Made by a program: the position numbers and the translations under genes. The notes beneath the pieces are model-generated. The model had not been told where the DNA came from, did not search any database, and saw nothing but the letters and a program-made list of their open reading frames with translations. A stretch of DNA of 64,000 bases. Source: Bacillus sp. V3-13 (GTDB lineage Bacteria > Bacillota > Bacilli > Bacillales > Cytobacillaceae). Below are positions 16,292 through 24,545 of the stretch, piece after piece (position 1 is the first letter of the stretch; each line of letters starts with the position of its first letter). The stretch is from NCBI RefSeq assembly GCF_002860165.1, contig NZ_PGUZ01000013.1, forward strand, positions 49,602 to 113,601, written 5' to 3'.

Positions 16292-18415
16292 TTGGTACAA
16301 CCGCGGAACAATCGAATCATCACCTTTATCGTTTTAACGTTAATGCTTTCACAGCTATGGATCGGCATGCCTGCGAAAACAGCGGCAGCAAAAGAGAAAG
16401 GAACAGATCTGATTATTTTTGAAAATGTACCGGAAGCAGATGCTGGAATCGCCCACAACAGTGTTCAGCTCGAGGCGCTTCATGTTTATGAAGACGGTCA
16501 TTTTATGACTGTTTCAGAAGGATTAACATGGAGATCTTTAAACAAAAAAGTTGCCACCGTCGATGAAAAAGGACTTGTCACATTAACAGGAAAAAAGGGA
16601 CGGACTTTCATCATTGTCAGCGACGGAAATAAAGTGGACAGCATTGCCCTGGACTATAAAACAGTTCGAAAATCCCGTTCAGACAAGGAAGATGGAAAAA
16701 AAGACTCGCAGCCGGTACTAATCAAACAAAAAGGAAAAAAGTATGACGTGATCTCGCGTGCAATTCAAAAAATGACCCTTGAAGAAAAAGTCGGACAAAT
16801 GCTTATGCCGGATTTCCGAACCTGGAAGGGCGCAAATGTAACAGAAATGCTTCCTGAAATTGAGCAGCTCGTGAAGCAATATCATTTAGGAGGAGTCATT
16901 TTATTCAGGGAAAATGTCGTTACAACCGAACAAACTGCGAAACTTGTTTCGGCATATGAGGAAGCTTCCGAGAAATATGGTCTGTTGATGACGATTGACC
17001 AGGAAGGAGGAATTGTTACAAGACTTCAATCCGGAACCGATATGCCTGGCAATATGGCACTCGGCGCGACGCGTTCACCTGAAATTGCCGGAAAAGTCGG
17101 CAAGGCAATCGGGGAAGAATTGGCGGCACTTGGCATTAACATGAACTTTGCCCCGGTTCTGGACATCAATAACAATCCTGACAACCCGGTAATTGGCGTT
17201 CGTTCGTTTGGCGAAAACCCTGAGCTCGTTGCTGAACTTGGAGTCGCGTATACAAAAGGACTCCAGGCAGCGGGTGTTGCCGCAACAGCCAAGCACTTTC
17301 CCGGACATGGAGACACCGCGGTAGACTCCCATCTCGGGCTTCCGGAGGTTCCGCATGATAAAGCCCGCCTCATGGAGGTAGAGCTCTATCCATTCCAAAA
17401 GGGAATGGAAGCGGGAATCGACGCAGTGATGACGGCGCATGTAACTTTCCCGAAAATTGACGACACAAAAGTGATATCTAAATTGACCGGAGAAGAGATC
17501 GCCCTGCCGGCAACACTGTCTTATAAAGTACTGACAGAATTAATGAGGGAAGAAATGGGCTATGAAGGGGTCATCACAACCGATGCAATGAACATGAAAG
17601 CGATCGCTGACCATTTTGGGCCTGTTGATGCAGCGATTCGTGCTGTCAAAGCCGGTACGGATATCGTCTTGATGCCGGTCGGTTTGGCAGAGGTTGCAAA
17701 CGGCCTGTTGGACGCTGTTAAAAACGGAGAAATATCTGAAGAAAGAATTGAAGAATCGGTTAAACGCATCTTAAAGTTAAAAGTCAAGCGGGGGATCATT
17801 AAGGAAGAGAACCCTGCACCGCTCGAAGAAAAAGTTGCCAATGCCCTTGGAGTAGTTGGTTCAGCCGAGCATAAACAGGTCGAAAAAGAAGCGGCAGAAC
17901 GTTCGATTACACTTTTAAAAAATGATCAAGCTTTACCTTTGAACACAAATAGCGGTGACCATGTTGTCGTTGTCGGAAGCACCTATATCACCGATCTTGG
18001 CAATGCGATAAAAGCTTATCATGATAATACAACGGTAATTGCCTTGTCTTCAGCCTATAAGCTTACTCCAGAGCAGCTTGAGCTTGTGAAAAATGCAAAA
18101 GCCGTTATTGTCGGAACCCATACGAGCAACGTGTCTGGAAGATCACCGGGAAGTGCACAAATGAAGATGGTCAATCAAGTAATTGACACAGCAACAGGCC
18201 CTGTGATCGGCCTTGGGATCCGCAATCCTTATGATGTGATGGCTTACCCTAATGTGGATGCCTATTTAGTCCAGTACGGCTTTCGCCCGGCCAGCTTCAA
18301 AGCGGCGGCAGCTGCCATTTTTGGAGAGTTCAGCCCGTCAGGAAAGCTCCCTGTTACGATCCCGGGAATTGACGGTGGCGTCCTTTATGGGTATGGACAC
18401 GGTTTAACGTATTAA
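16292..18415 (+). CDS. nagZ: Exported beta-N-acetylglucosaminidase NagZ
   Basis: Glycoside hydrolase family 3 enzyme that cuts GlcNAc from GlcNAc-MurNAc muropeptide fragments outside the membrane. It has 707 residues: a signal sequence (1-33), then a beta-rich bacterial Ig-like stretch to about residue 125 (LTWRSLNKKVATVDEKGLVT), then the GH3 barrel with the NagZ hallmark KHFPGHGDTAVDSH, and the C-terminal second domain seen in Gram-positive NagZ. The TTG start at 16292 follows AACGGAGGGG. The Ig-like part is an addition relative to the 642-residue B. subtilis protein. Operon spacing to amiE is 71 bases. Confidence 0.9.
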   Translation: MVQPRNNRIITFIVLTLMLSQLWIGMPAKTAAAKEKGTDLIIFENVPEADAGIAHNSVQLEALHVYEDGHFMTVSEGLTWRSLNKKVATVDEKGLVTLTGKKGRTFIIVSDGNKVDSIALDYKTVRKSRSDKEDGKKDSQPVLIKQKGKKYDVISRAIQKMTLEEKVGQMLMPDFRTWKGANVTEMLPEIEQLVKQYHLGGVILFRENVVTTEQTAKLVSAYEEASEKYGLLMTIDQEGGIVTRLQSGTDMPGNMALGATRSPEIAGKVGKAIGEELAALGINMNFAPVLDINNNPDNPVIGVRSFGENPELVAELGVAYTKGLQAAGVAATAKHFPGHGDTAVDSHLGLPEVPHDKARLMEVELYPFQKGMEAGIDAVMTAHVTFPKIDDTKVISKLTGEEIALPATLSYKVLTELMREEMGYEGVITTDAMNMKAIADHFGPVDAAIRAVKAGTDIVLMPVGLAEVANGLLDAVKNGEISEERIEESVKRILKLKVKRGIIKEENPAPLEEKVANALGVVGSAEHKQVEKEAAERSITLLKNDQALPLNTNSGDHVVVVGSTYITDLGNAIKAYHDNTTVIALSSAYKLTPEQLELVKNAKAVIVGTHTSNVSGRSPGSAQMKMVNQVIDTATGPVIGLGIRNPYDVMAYPNVDAYLVQYGFRPASFKAAAAAIFGEFSPSGKLPVTIPGIDGGVLYGYGHGLTY

Positions 18416-18485
18416 TTTACTGCAGAGAGGCAGGAATAACTTAACTCTCCTGCCGTCTCTCACTAATCGAAACGGGGTGACGAAG

Positions 18486-19754
18486 ATGAAAAAATGGATT
18501 GTAACGATTTTGACGGCGATTCTTGTACTGTCCTCACTGACTGGAGTAATGGCGGACGATGGTAAAGGGAAACGATATGGAAAAAGCAAAAAGGGAAAGA
18601 AGCTGGAAATTGGCATTGAAGTGCTTTTGGAGGACGAGAAAGAATTGATTGAAGGAAAAAGAGTCGGCCTGATTACAAATCCAACCGGAGTCGATTCCGA
18701 TTTGACCAGTATTGTCGATTTGCTCCATAACGATCCGGACGTTGAACTGACCGCCCTGTATGGGCCTGAGCATGGTGTCCGCGGCAGCGCCCAGGCTGGT
18801 GAATATGTGGAATTTTATACAGATGAGAAAACTGGTCTCCCTGTGTATAGCCTGTACGGAAAAACAAGAAAGCCAACACCGGCAATGCTGGAGAACATTG
18901 ATATGCTGTTATTTGATATTCAAGATGTAGGAACCCGATTCTACACTTACATTTATACAATGGCTTATGCGATGGAAGCCGCAAAAGAAAACGATATTCC
19001 ATTTATCGTGCTTGACCGTCCGAATCCTCTTGGCGGGATAAAGGTTGAAGGACCGGTCCTTGATCCGAAATATGCATCATTTGTCGGCAATTACCCAATT
19101 CCGCTCCGGCACGGAATGACAGTGGGGGAACTGGCCAAATTGTTCAATGAAGAGTTCGGTATTGGCGCAGATTTGACGGTTGTTGAAATGAAGGGCTGGA
19201 AACGGTCAATGTATTATGAAGATACTGGTTTGCCGTTTGTTCTTCCATCCCCGAACATGCCAACAATTGAGACAACGCTCGTTTATCCAGGTGGAGCTCT
19301 GATCGAAGGCACAAATGTATCAGAGGGAAGAGGAACGACGAAACCGTTTGAATTGATCGGTGCCCCGTTTATTAATGCGGAGGTTTTGGCACATGAACTG
19401 AATTCCCTTAAGCTTGATGGAGTCACATTCAGGGCGGCATCGTTCACCCCGACTTTTTCAAAGCATGCCGGAGTCCTTTCGCACGGCATCCAAATCCATG
19501 TAACGGACCGGGATGAATTTAAGCCGGTAGAAACTGGCCTCCACATTGTCAAAACGATTCACGACCTGTATCCAGGCAAGTTCCAATTCCGGGCCGAGAA
19601 CAGTGCCGGCATTTCCTTCTTTGACCAATTGACCGGAAACGGCTGGATTCGCGAAGGAATTGAAGAAGGAAGGCCGATCCGTGACATGAAAAAGCAATGG
19701 GAAGAGGGACTGGACAAATTTGTCGAAGTTCGTGAGCAGTACTTGTTGTATTAA
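18486..19754 (+). CDS. namZ: Exo-beta-N-acetylmuramidase NamZ (DUF1343)
   Basis: Family YbbC/DUF1343 (GH171), which releases terminal MurNAc from wall glycans. The protein has 422 residues with a signal peptide ending near VMA-DD. The conserved blocks GLITNPTGVD, YGPEHGVRG, FDIQDVGTRFYTYIYTM and LDRPNPLGG are intact. Start ATG 18486 lies eight bases after CGGGGTG; an upstream GTG at 18477 is inside that site. It is the third gene of the amiE-nagZ-namZ group, 70 bases after nagZ, and ends before a terminator. Confidence 0.9.
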   Translation: MKKWIVTILTAILVLSSLTGVMADDGKGKRYGKSKKGKKLEIGIEVLLEDEKELIEGKRVGLITNPTGVDSDLTSIVDLLHNDPDVELTALYGPEHGVRGSAQAGEYVEFYTDEKTGLPVYSLYGKTRKPTPAMLENIDMLLFDIQDVGTRFYTYIYTMAYAMEAAKENDIPFIVLDRPNPLGGIKVEGPVLDPKYASFVGNYPIPLRHGMTVGELAKLFNEEFGIGADLTVVEMKGWKRSMYYEDTGLPFVLPSPNMPTIETTLVYPGGALIEGTNVSEGRGTTKPFELIGAPFINAEVLAHELNSLKLDGVTFRAASFTPTFSKHAGVLSHGIQIHVTDRDEFKPVETGLHIVKTIHDLYPGKFQFRAENSAGISFFDQLTGNGWIREGIEEGRPIRDMKKQWEEGLDKFVEVREQYLLY

Positions 19755-19760
19755 TCGAAA

Positions 19761-19794
19761 AAAGAACTTGGGCATGTTCATGCTCAAGTTCTTT
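19761..19794 (+). terminator. Terminator after namZ
   Basis: A 16-bp stem (AAAGAACTTGGGCATG with CATGCTCAAGTTCTTT) and a two-base loop. The downstream T-run is short, so read-through into nagP is possible. Confidence 0.6.
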
Positions 19795-19856
19795 CCCTGG
19801 TATATCTATTGCTCAATTAGTCTATTAATCCATGTTACTTCATATGAAAGCAATTT

Positions 19857-19870
19857 CTGAAAATTTTCAG
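19857..19870. promoter_or_regulatory. Palindrome upstream of the PTS gene
   Basis: CTGAAAATTTTCAG is a perfect 14-bp palindrome 102 bases before nagP. It overlaps TGAAAGCAATTTCT (19845-19858), which resembles a catabolite-responsive element but lacks the central CG. No known operator is matched well. It is a candidate binding site only. Confidence 0.3.
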
Positions 19871-19971
19871 GACATCTCAATAATATGGCGGAAAGTCTGT
19901 TCATATTTATAAATAAGCAGATTTTCGAGTTTAATCATAAAAAATAAAAAATAAGAAAAGGGGTGTTACAA

Positions 19972-21348
19972 ATGTTGGGGTTTCTACAGCGTATTGGAAA
20001 ATCGTTAATGCTTCCAATTGCCGTCATGCCTGCCGCTGCATTGCTTTTACGTTTAGGACAGCCGGACTTATTGGATATTAAGTTTATTTCCGCAGCAGGG
20101 GATGCCGTATTTGCCAATCTCGCCATTTTGTTTGCAATCGGGGTTGCGATTGGCTTTTCGAAGGATGGAAACGGTGCTGCAGCGCTTGCCGGTGCGGTCG
20201 GCTACTTTGTATTGACGAATGGTGCTCAAGCAGTTGAAAAAACGATTAATATGGGCGTATTGGGGGGGATTATATCAGGTATTGTGGCAGGGATGCTTTA
20301 TAATAAATATCATGATATAAAACTGCCTGACTGGCTTGGCTTTTTCGGCGGACGCAGGTTTGTGCCGATCATCACTTCACTGGCCATGCTCATCCTTGCC
20401 TTTATTTTTGGATTTATTTGGCCTCCGATCCAGGAAGTCATCAACAACGTAGGTGAATGGCTTATTGGTGCAGGCGCGACCGGCGTCGGAATTTATGGGT
20501 TCTTAAATCGACTGTTAATTCCTGTCGGCCTCCATCACATCCTGAATACACTCGTTTGGTTTGAATTTGGCGAGTTTACGAATGCCGCCGGAGAGGTTGT
20601 TAAAGGCGACTTATACCGTTTCCTTGCCAAGGATCCGGCAGCCGGGATCTTTATGGCTGGATTCTTCCCGGTCATGATGTTCGGACTTCCTGGTGCGGCG
20701 CTGGCGATGATTGCTGCAGCAAAGCCGGAAAGAAGAAAAGCTTTGACGGGGGTTTTGCTCGGGCTTGCATTTACCTCCTTCTTAACGGGAATCACAGAAC
20801 CAATTGAATTTTTATTTATGTTTTTATCACCAGCACTATATTTCATTCACGCGATATTGACTGGCCTTTCGATGTCGATTGCCTATCTTCTTGATATCCA
20901 TCATGGCTTTGGTTTCTCTGCAGGAGCGATCGATTTTATCTTGAACTTTGGAATCGCCCGGAAACCTCTTGTCCTGGCAGGAATAGGATTAGTGTATACG
21001 GTTATATATTTTGTGATTTTCTACTTCTTAATCAAGAAACTGGATTTAAAAACGCCGGGACGGGAAGATGATGTCGAGGGTGAATTTGAAGAAAGCGGCG
21101 TTGGCCCAAGCAATTATTCAGAAGTAGCCGCAAGCTATCTTTCTGCCCTTGGCGGAAAGGAAAACCTCGCGGAAATTGACAACTGTGTCACGCGCCTGCG
21201 CCTGAAAGTAAAGGATATGAGCCTTGTCGATGAAGCTGAACTGAAAAGATCAGGTGCAAAAGGGGTTATCAAAATGGGGAAAACAGATCTCCAGGTGGTC
21301 GTTGGCACTGATGTAGAATTTGTCGCCAATGAAATGAGGAAAAAATAA
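19972..21348 (+). CDS. nagP: GlcNAc-specific PTS permease, EIICB
   Basis: Imports and phosphorylates N-acetylglucosamine. The protein has 458 residues. The EIIC membrane domain comes first (MLGFLQRIGKSLMLPIAVMP, GITEPIEFLFMFLSPALY, HHGFGFSAGAIDF) and the EIIB domain last, with the phosphorylated Cys in DNCVTRLRLKV. This C-then-B order and the sequence match NagP. MurNAc permease MurP has EIIB first. There is no EIIA, so a shared EIIA-Glc would be needed. It follows amiE-nagZ-namZ, where B. subtilis carries murP in the corresponding cluster. ATG 19972 is chosen over GTG 19963, which lies in the ribosome site. Confidence 0.88.
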   Translation: MLGFLQRIGKSLMLPIAVMPAAALLLRLGQPDLLDIKFISAAGDAVFANLAILFAIGVAIGFSKDGNGAAALAGAVGYFVLTNGAQAVEKTINMGVLGGIISGIVAGMLYNKYHDIKLPDWLGFFGGRRFVPIITSLAMLILAFIFGFIWPPIQEVINNVGEWLIGAGATGVGIYGFLNRLLIPVGLHHILNTLVWFEFGEFTNAAGEVVKGDLYRFLAKDPAAGIFMAGFFPVMMFGLPGAALAMIAAAKPERRKALTGVLLGLAFTSFLTGITEPIEFLFMFLSPALYFIHAILTGLSMSIAYLLDIHHGFGFSAGAIDFILNFGIARKPLVLAGIGLVYTVIYFVIFYFLIKKLDLKTPGREDDVEGEFEESGVGPSNYSEVAASYLSALGGKENLAEIDNCVTRLRLKVKDMSLVDEAELKRSGAKGVIKMGKTDLQVVVGTDVEFVANEMRKK

Positions 21349-21384
21349 TGAAAACACGGAGCCTGCAAAGGTTCCGTGTTTTCA
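21349..21384. terminator. Convergent terminator
   Basis: TGAAAACACGGA pairs with TCCGTGTTTTCA between nagP and the DUF4395 gene. It can serve both strands. Confidence 0.6.
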
Positions 21385-21395
21385 TGTCTGACGAA

Positions 21396-21821
21396 TTATT
21401 TTGCGGTTCTGTGCCGATATTGAAGCCATTGGTAGCGGATAAAGCAGCCGATGCAAAAGCCAAGCAGTGCGACAACGGAGGCAAGTGCGACCATGGCTGA
21501 AAAAATATGGCCGATGATGTTCCAACCCGCAGCGTATCCGATAAGCGCGCCTGTTAGACAAATAACGGCGATGATTTGGTTGAATTGCTGCTGGTCATAT
21601 TCTTCAGGGATATACTGGGAGTAAGGTTTTTTTAAAAACGTGCTCCCGATTTTCATAATCGGATTTACACCAAATAGCAGCCCGCATAAACCGGCGATAA
21701 GCGGGATGGCAAGTAGCCAGATTTGCCCGGTTAGCCATGTTAACAGCACGCTCGCTGCAATGACCGATTGATTTAATCTGACGAGCGGACGGGGAATAGT
21801 CCGAACTTCTTGTGACATCAT
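21396..21821 (-). CDS. DUF4395 membrane protein
   Basis: A 141-residue protein with about four hydrophobic segments. The N-terminal VRLNQSVIAASVLLTWLTG and FGVNPIMKIG blocks are typical of DUF4395. The function is unknown; relatives often occur near thioredoxin-like or rhodanese genes, but none is here. GGAAAGGTTGG lies before the double ATG at 21821/21818. It converges with nagP. Confidence 0.7.
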   Translation of the reverse strand: MMSQEVRTIPRPLVRLNQSVIAASVLLTWLTGQIWLLAIPLIAGLCGLLFGVNPIMKIGSTFLKKPYSQYIPEEYDQQQFNQIIAVICLTGALIGYAAGWNIIGHIFSAMVALASVVALLGFCIGCFIRYQWLQYRHRTAK

Positions 21822-22027
21822 TATTCCAACCTTTCCTATATGATTAACTGAATTTTATCCCTTTTTAGTTAATTTGTGAAGAAAAAAGTCCGAGATAAGC
21901 ATTAATCATTTTTCTGTTTTCTACAAGAATGAAATATATTAGAATCTGAATATAATTGCGTTATACTGGCAATAACACATTTTTGCGATTATGATAAACA
22001 TGCATTGATAATCTATTGGAGATATTT

Positions 22028-22783
22028 ATGAACAATAACCAGGAACGAACGATTGAAATAATTGAATTATGCCTGCTGGCAGGTAAAATTATGCTTCAGT
22101 GCGGAGCTGAAACATATCGGGTGGAAGATACGATGTCACGTATTGCCGCCTCTTTTGGTGTACACGGATCCCACAGTTATGTGACTCCAACTGTGATTAT
22201 TTTTTCAGTTGACGGGACCGTACCAACTAAGCTGATCAGGATTTCCGAACGGACGACGGATTTAAGGAAAGTTACATTAGTGAACGGGATTTCGCGAAAG
22301 ATCAGCGCTGGAGAGTTGACGCTTGAGGAGGCATTCGGCGAATTAAGAAAAATAGATATAGCAAATCTTGCTTTCCCGTTATGGCTGCAAATTCTCGCTG
22401 CCTCAATTTCGAGCGGTTGTTTTTTAATGATGTTCAGCGGAAGCGCAAGCGATTTTTTCCCAGCCATGCTCACTGGCGGGCTTGGTTTTATCGCTTTGAT
22501 ATATGTACATAAACTTGTAGAAATAAAATTCTTTGCCGAGTTTCTCGCATCTCTTGTCATCGGTTTGACTGCGTTGTTGCTGGTGAATGCCGGGGCCGGG
22601 CAGGAATTGGATAAAATCATTATCGGTTCGGTCATGCCATTGGTGCCGGGGTTGTTAATTACAAATGCAGTCAGAGATTTAATGGCCGGCCATCTTGTTT
22701 CCGGGCTGTCAAAAGGCGCTGAAGCTTTTTTGACTGCTTTTGCAATCGGGACCGGAATTGCGGTCGTTTTTTCATTTTTTTAA
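22028..22783 (+). CDS. Threonine/serine exporter, ThrE N-terminal half
   Basis: A 251-residue protein of the ThrE family (DUF1212 part). The soluble N-terminal half contains LQCGAETYRVEDTMSRIAASFG, and about five membrane helices follow, including VPGLLITNAVRDLMAGHLVSG. In actinobacteria ThrE is one chain; here the function is split over this gene and the next. TTGGAGA supports ATG 22028 rather than TTG 22016. Confidence 0.8.
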   Translation: MNNNQERTIEIIELCLLAGKIMLQCGAETYRVEDTMSRIAASFGVHGSHSYVTPTVIIFSVDGTVPTKLIRISERTTDLRKVTLVNGISRKISAGELTLEEAFGELRKIDIANLAFPLWLQILAASISSGCFLMMFSGSASDFFPAMLTGGLGFIALIYVHKLVEIKFFAEFLASLVIGLTALLLVNAGAGQELDKIIIGSVMPLVPGLLITNAVRDLMAGHLVSGLSKGAEAFLTAFAIGTGIAVVFSFF

Positions 22784-22798
22784 AAAGAGGTATCGATC

Positions 22799-23248
22799 AT
22801 GATTGTACAAATAATAACAAGCTTTATCGCATCGGCCGCTTTTGGGATTATTTTTAACATTCCGGGAAAATCCTTACTGCAATGCGGCTTTGTTGGAATG
22901 GTTGGCTGGGTTGTTTACATATTGCTTGCCGAATCTTATTTTGATGTTGCCCTTGCAACGGTTATCGCTTCATTTGTCATCGGGGTGATCAGCCAGATTT
23001 TTGCAAGAACGTATAAAACGCCAATTATTATTTTTAGTGTTGCCGGAATTATTCCGTTAGTACCTGGTGGGCTTGCCTATGACGCGATGCGCAATTTCGT
23101 TGAAAATAACTACAACAGCGCCTTGCAGCTCGCCGCCAAAGCATTCATGATATCAGGCGCGATTGCAATAGGCCTGGTCATCTCAGAAGTAATCAACCAA
23201 ATGATCCGAAAAAGTACAGCTCAACCTGTGCAAATAAAGAAGCAATAA
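22799..23248 (+). CDS. Threonine/serine exporter, small subunit
   Basis: A 149-residue membrane protein with four or five helices and the block GIIPLVPGGLAYDAMRNF, matching the ThrE_2 (DUF3815) family that pairs with the upstream half. It starts 15 bases after that gene, preceded by AAAGAGG, so the two are surely co-expressed. Confidence 0.8.
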   Translation: MIVQIITSFIASAAFGIIFNIPGKSLLQCGFVGMVGWVVYILLAESYFDVALATVIASFVIGVISQIFARTYKTPIIIFSVAGIIPLVPGGLAYDAMRNFVENNYNSALQLAAKAFMISGAIAIGLVISEVINQMIRKSTAQPVQIKKQ

Positions 23249-23321
23249 GAGATCCTTCGGTTCGGGCCAATGGTACAGGTGTTATGATAGAAGATAGGAG
23301 CAGCGAAGCGGAGGTGAAAGA

Positions 23322-23942
23322 ATGGAGCTTGAAAAGTTAGTAGGGATCCTGAAAGACCGGACTCCTGTCATTTTGGGCAGTGATCAATTTTTAAAATATG
23401 CGATTCTATTGCCTTTGATCCATAACGATGGCGAACTCCATGTGTTATTCGAGGTTCGGGCCCACACATTAAGGAGACAGCCGGGTGAGATTTGTTTTCC
23501 AGGCGGCAAAATCGATAAAGAAGACCGGGATGAACAACATTCCGCGCTCAGGGAAACTTCAGAAGAACTCGGGATTTCAGAAAGCAGCATTACAAATGTA
23601 TTCCCGCTCGATTACATGGTTTCCGCTTTTGGAACGATCATTTATCCGTACGTTGGTGTAATTGAAGATTATCAGGCAATCAAGCCAAACTCCTCTGAAG
23701 TGGCAGAAATATTCACCGTACCTTTAAGCTTTTTCAAAAAGACAAACCCGGAAAAATACAAAATCAATTTTCAAGTCCAGCCGGAAGAAAATTTTCCGTT
23801 TGATTCGATCCAAGGCGGTGAAAATTATAATTGGCAAACAAGGCAGCTGGAAGAGTACTTTTACCGTTATGAAGGCAAGGTTATTTGGGGGCTTACTGCA
23901 AGAGTGCTATCGCACTTTTTGGAGATCATCAGTGAAAATTAA
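23322..23942 (+). CDS. NUDIX hydrolase, CoA pyrophosphatase type
   Basis: A 206-residue NUDIX enzyme. The NUDIX box runs from GGKIDKEDRDEQHSALRE to TSEELGI (about residues 64-88). It is preceded by VRAHTLRRQPGEICFPGG, the UPF0035 motif that marks CoA-diphosphate hydrolases (NUDT7-like). It would split CoA or oxidised CoA into 4'-phosphopantetheine and ADP. GGAGGTGAAAGA precedes the ATG. It is followed by a terminator at 23966-23994. Confidence 0.85.
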   Translation: MELEKLVGILKDRTPVILGSDQFLKYAILLPLIHNDGELHVLFEVRAHTLRRQPGEICFPGGKIDKEDRDEQHSALRETSEELGISESSITNVFPLDYMVSAFGTIIYPYVGVIEDYQAIKPNSSEVAEIFTVPLSFFKKTNPEKYKINFQVQPEENFPFDSIQGGENYNWQTRQLEEYFYRYEGKVIWGLTARVLSHFLEIISEN

Positions 23943-23965
23943 TCTCTTGCATAACTTTGGAGTGA

Positions 23966-23994
23966 AAACCGTCCAGTTCAGGGCGGTTTTTTTA
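23966..23994 (+). terminator. Terminator after NUDIX gene
   Basis: AAACCGTCC pairs with GGGCGGTTT and is followed by seven T. Confidence 0.75.
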
Positions 23995-24114
23995 TAGTTG
24001 AAAAATCAGCGTAAAATTAGGTGGATGATTTAGCGGAATAACGAGGATTCTAAGACAACCCTTCCTGCAGACGAGCATATGTTAAAGAAAGAAGCCAAGG
24101 AGGAGGGGTTAGAC

Positions 24115-24381
24115 ATGATTAACTGGAGAGTCCGATTCAAGAACTGGCGCTGGGTTGCGGCGTTTTTATCCCAGCTGCTGATCGTTGTGCAAATGCTGCT
24201 CGTTGGTTTAAATTCATTGGGACTGACCGATTTTCAGCTCACCGAAGAAATTGCCGAGGGGGTACTGACCTTTGCCAATGCAATATTTATTCTTCTGTCC
24301 ATGCTTGGAATAGTCCAGGACCCGACGACGAAAGGTTATGGAGACAGTGAACGTGCAAAAAAATATACCGATCCCAACTAA
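24115..24381 (+). CDS. Orphan phage holin, phiLC3 family
   Basis: An 88-residue protein with two hydrophobic segments (about 12-32 and 48-68) and the phiLC3-holin tail GIVQDPTTKGYGDSERAKKY. In phages it makes the membrane lesion that releases the endolysin. No endolysin, tail or other phage gene lies nearby, so this is a lone, possibly domesticated copy. AGGAGGGG precedes ATG 24115, and a terminator (24397-24428, AAAACCTTCGG/CGGAGGTTTT then T7) closes it as a single-gene transcript. Confidence 0.85.
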   Translation: MINWRVRFKNWRWVAAFLSQLLIVVQMLLVGLNSLGLTDFQLTEEIAEGVLTFANAIFILLSMLGIVQDPTTKGYGDSERAKKYTDPN

Positions 24382-24461
24382 AATATAGAATTAACGGAAA
24401 ACCTTCGGCTCTCTTCGGAGGTTTTTTTGTTTGAAATTAAAAAAAGAAAACCAGTTCACTT

Positions 24462-24504
24462 TATTCAATATTTTTAGAATTAATCATTCTAAAAATATTG
24501 AATA
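24462..24504. promoter_or_regulatory. Perfect 19-bp inverted repeat, likely operator
   Basis: Two 19-bp arms with no mismatch (TATTCAATATTTTTAGAAT and its complement) are separated by TAATC. The repeat lies 42 bases before an ArsR-type regulator gene and after the holin terminator. There is no T-run suited to a terminator. Its size and position suggest a repressor site controlling the regulator and the MFS gene behind it. Confidence 0.6.
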
Positions 24505-24545
24505 TTAAATTCGAAAGTAATAGAATAAAAAAGGAGGCGATACAT

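Noticed and set aside
19845..19858. Catabolite-responsive element before nagP
   Set aside because: TGAAAGCAATTTCT lacks the central CG of cre, so I list it only as part of a tentative regulatory region.
24115..24381. Prophage region around the holin
   Set aside because: No integrase, capsid, tail, endolysin or attachment repeats were seen on either side; the neighbours are ordinary chromosomal genes.
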